From Argopecten irradians (Eukaryota > Mollusca > Bivalvia > Pectinida > Pectinidae): a stretch of DNA of 64,000 nucleotides. Positions 28,566-64,000 of the stretch are shown in pieces (within the stretch, counting starts at the first letter, position 1; the number at the start of each line of letters is the position of its first letter). The translations under genes and the position numbers were made by a program. The notes under the pieces are model-generated. The model had not been told where the DNA came from. It did not search any database and saw only the letters and a list, made by a program, of their open reading frames with translations. The DNA is taken from contig NC_091135.1 of the NCBI RefSeq assembly GCF_041381155.1, forward strand, positions 67,173,067 through 67,237,066. The letters are read 5' to 3'.

Positions 28566-29782
28566 GCCAATTCAGTAAACCATTGTACACTTTTTACAAA
28601 TACAAACAATATACTACATAATTAAATAATTAATCTTTATTTAACCATTAACAAACACATCAAACATGATAAAGTGATGCATCTGCACTTCCATGGTAGT
28701 TAACCAATTCAGGTTTACTTCAGTTGTTTCTATGTTAAGGACATTTCCTATATCACAGCTGTTAGTTACTTATTATTTCATGTCTCCATTCTCTGTGACA
28801 TTATCTTTTCGATTTAATTATTAATTTACATTCTTATATCCTAATCAACCTGTTTCTGATTTTTGCAACATGACACAAACAAACTGAATCTACATGAGAA
28901 ATACCTCAAGTTAAATGCCACCTGCAGTATTACAATTATAGTTGGTATACACCTTTGGGTCGTCAGGAACAGGATGGACATCGATTTTAATGCCAATGAA
29001 TCTATTAGCTTGCTTATGCTATAAACGTGCACATTTTCACTAGACTGAGGATAATTTATTCAATGTTGATGGACATCTTTCTGAACAGGCCAACTAATGT
29101 ACCTGATGTTCTGATACCTTAATACAACAGAACTAGACTGTCTCATTTAAACAGTATGGCAGACTTGTGAATCCTAGCTGTCTAAAATCACACCCTGATT
29201 CTTCCATTACAAACAAAGCAGAATATTAATTGTGACATGTTGCACACTCAGATATTCAAATTATTGCTCATTGTGCTGTACAATGTTAAGCACACAAGTC
29301 AAGTCCCATTATTATATATAGCTAGATATACAACGCAACCAAACAAGACTGAAATAGATACCAAGAATTTCTAAATACATATCTTTGTAATCAGGATTGC
29401 ACCTGAATTTAATCAAATGATTCCGGTTTGAAACTTACCTCATCCTGATTAGGATGCTGATATACTGTCAATGTAAATATCTTAGCTGTAATTAATATTT
29501 TTACCTCTTTTCGCTCCAGGCTTTACAGCTAAAATATGACCGATAGTACAATACAGTTATTTAATGCAGTATATATTATGATTACACGGAATTCATTACT
29601 CTGAAATTGGACTGTGCCAAAATAACATTAAACTAAAGCATAACTTTTCAAACAAAATACAATAGATCACAACAATGGGTCACGACTAGTATGTTAATTA
29701 TCAGTTGTTGATGAGTTTGAATGGAGTCAATGATTTATGGCAATCTCCTTTTCCACATTTGGTCCTTATGACCATGGCCAGT
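28566..29782 (-). other. Probable 3' UTR and flank of the AFG3L2-type gene
   Basis: This stretch follows the minus-strand stop codon at 29783-29785 and has no coding content. A minus-strand AATAAA (TTTATT on the plus strand at 28636-28641) would give a 3' UTR of about 1.1 kb and lies only about 70 bases from the edge of the giant minisatellite. Which signal is used cannot be told from the sequence. Confidence 0.45.
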
Positions 29783-63457
<33,675 letters not shown>

Positions 63458-64000
63458 CTGAGATACAACAGTAAAGGTAGACCACCCATAAAATTAAGAA
63501 TTTTTCAGAAGAAATTAGGGATTTTTTACAAGATTTTTCAGGGAAATGAGTTTGTTGTTCAGTCTCAGATTTTATTATAGAAAAATTCCTGAGTAATAAT
63601 CCGAGAGCTATTTTCATCAAAACAAAAAAATTATTTCTTAGTACTATAACTTATTATGTACTTTGATACAGTTAAACCTTTAATGATAATTATATAATGA
63701 CTTTGGAGCTAAAAGCAATGATATCAATGACAGGCAACCACTATATCAGGTAAGACACTACTCCACCAGTGTTAGAGGTTAACACATACCATGTGACAAT
63801 CTAATCAAACAAGGGAAATCAAGTTATCATCTTCAATTATCATTCATAATTAAATTAATCAAAGAAAACTAGGATTTCATAAACACTGCCTTTTTCTTTC
63901 CTTTCATTTCCTATAAAACTGTTACACTGTCATGCCATTGTAATACACTAGTATGCACATTGTACATGTACTGTATTTTCCCTATTAAGAGCATCCTCTA
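63458..64000 (-). other. Intron upstream of exon 1, nothing recognised
   Basis: AT-rich sequence left of the next, unseen upstream exon of the m-AAA gene. No exon with the mitochondrial presequence or a start codon was seen up to the window edge. Confidence 0.5.

Overview
The window is AT-rich animal nuclear DNA. Spliced genes with GT-AG introns, AATAAA signals, a tRNA-derived SINE, many short non-autonomous elements and very large minisatellites point to a lophotrochozoan. A bivalve mollusc is the best guess, from the intron-poor Mab-21/TPR gene and the repeat style; this is an inference, because no species marker is present. There are two host genes and one element-borne gene; most of the rest is repeat.

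Layout. 1-3.2 kb: non-coding, with dispersed repeats. 3.26-5.29 kb (+): an intact 677-codon Mab-21/cGAS-like nucleotidyltransferase-fold protein with C-terminal TPR-like repeats. 8.14-10.07 kb: a compact LTR-flanked element whose only ORF (-) is a zinc-knuckle/coiled-coil, Gag-like protein. 10.8-19.2 kb: minisatellite islands, a 1.35-kb tandem duplication and nested non-autonomous elements. 19.45-28.56 kb: a 9-kb minisatellite with a unit of 84-87 bp. 28.6-63.5 kb (-): 16 exons of an AFG3L2-type mitochondrial m-AAA protease. They run from the matrix-side N-terminal region to the stop codon; the first exon(s), with the start codon and targeting peptide, lie beyond the right edge.

Main discovery. 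Five of the 15 splice donors visible in the AFG3L2-type gene are the founding copy of a tandem array. In each array the unit is the 3' end of the adjacent exon plus its own 5' splice site: 25 bp x5, 52 bp x~50, 48 bp x~127, 39 bp x3 and 31 bp x~81. A sixth array (38 bp x~34) stops about 25 bp before a splice acceptor and resembles its pyrimidine tract. Hundreds of copies of authentic donors therefore sit in one housekeeping gene. I call these donor-anchored minisatellites and know of no described system like it. Two of the unit lengths (48 and 39 bp) are multiples of three, so use of a downstream donor could add in-frame peptide repeats.

Caveats. Exons 10 and 11, squeezed between two arrays, carry three single-base homopolymer discrepancies. 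Several arrays contain short scrambled patches. Both look like long-read assembly errors, but real decay cannot be excluded from this sequence alone. Exons are numbered 1-16 within the window only.
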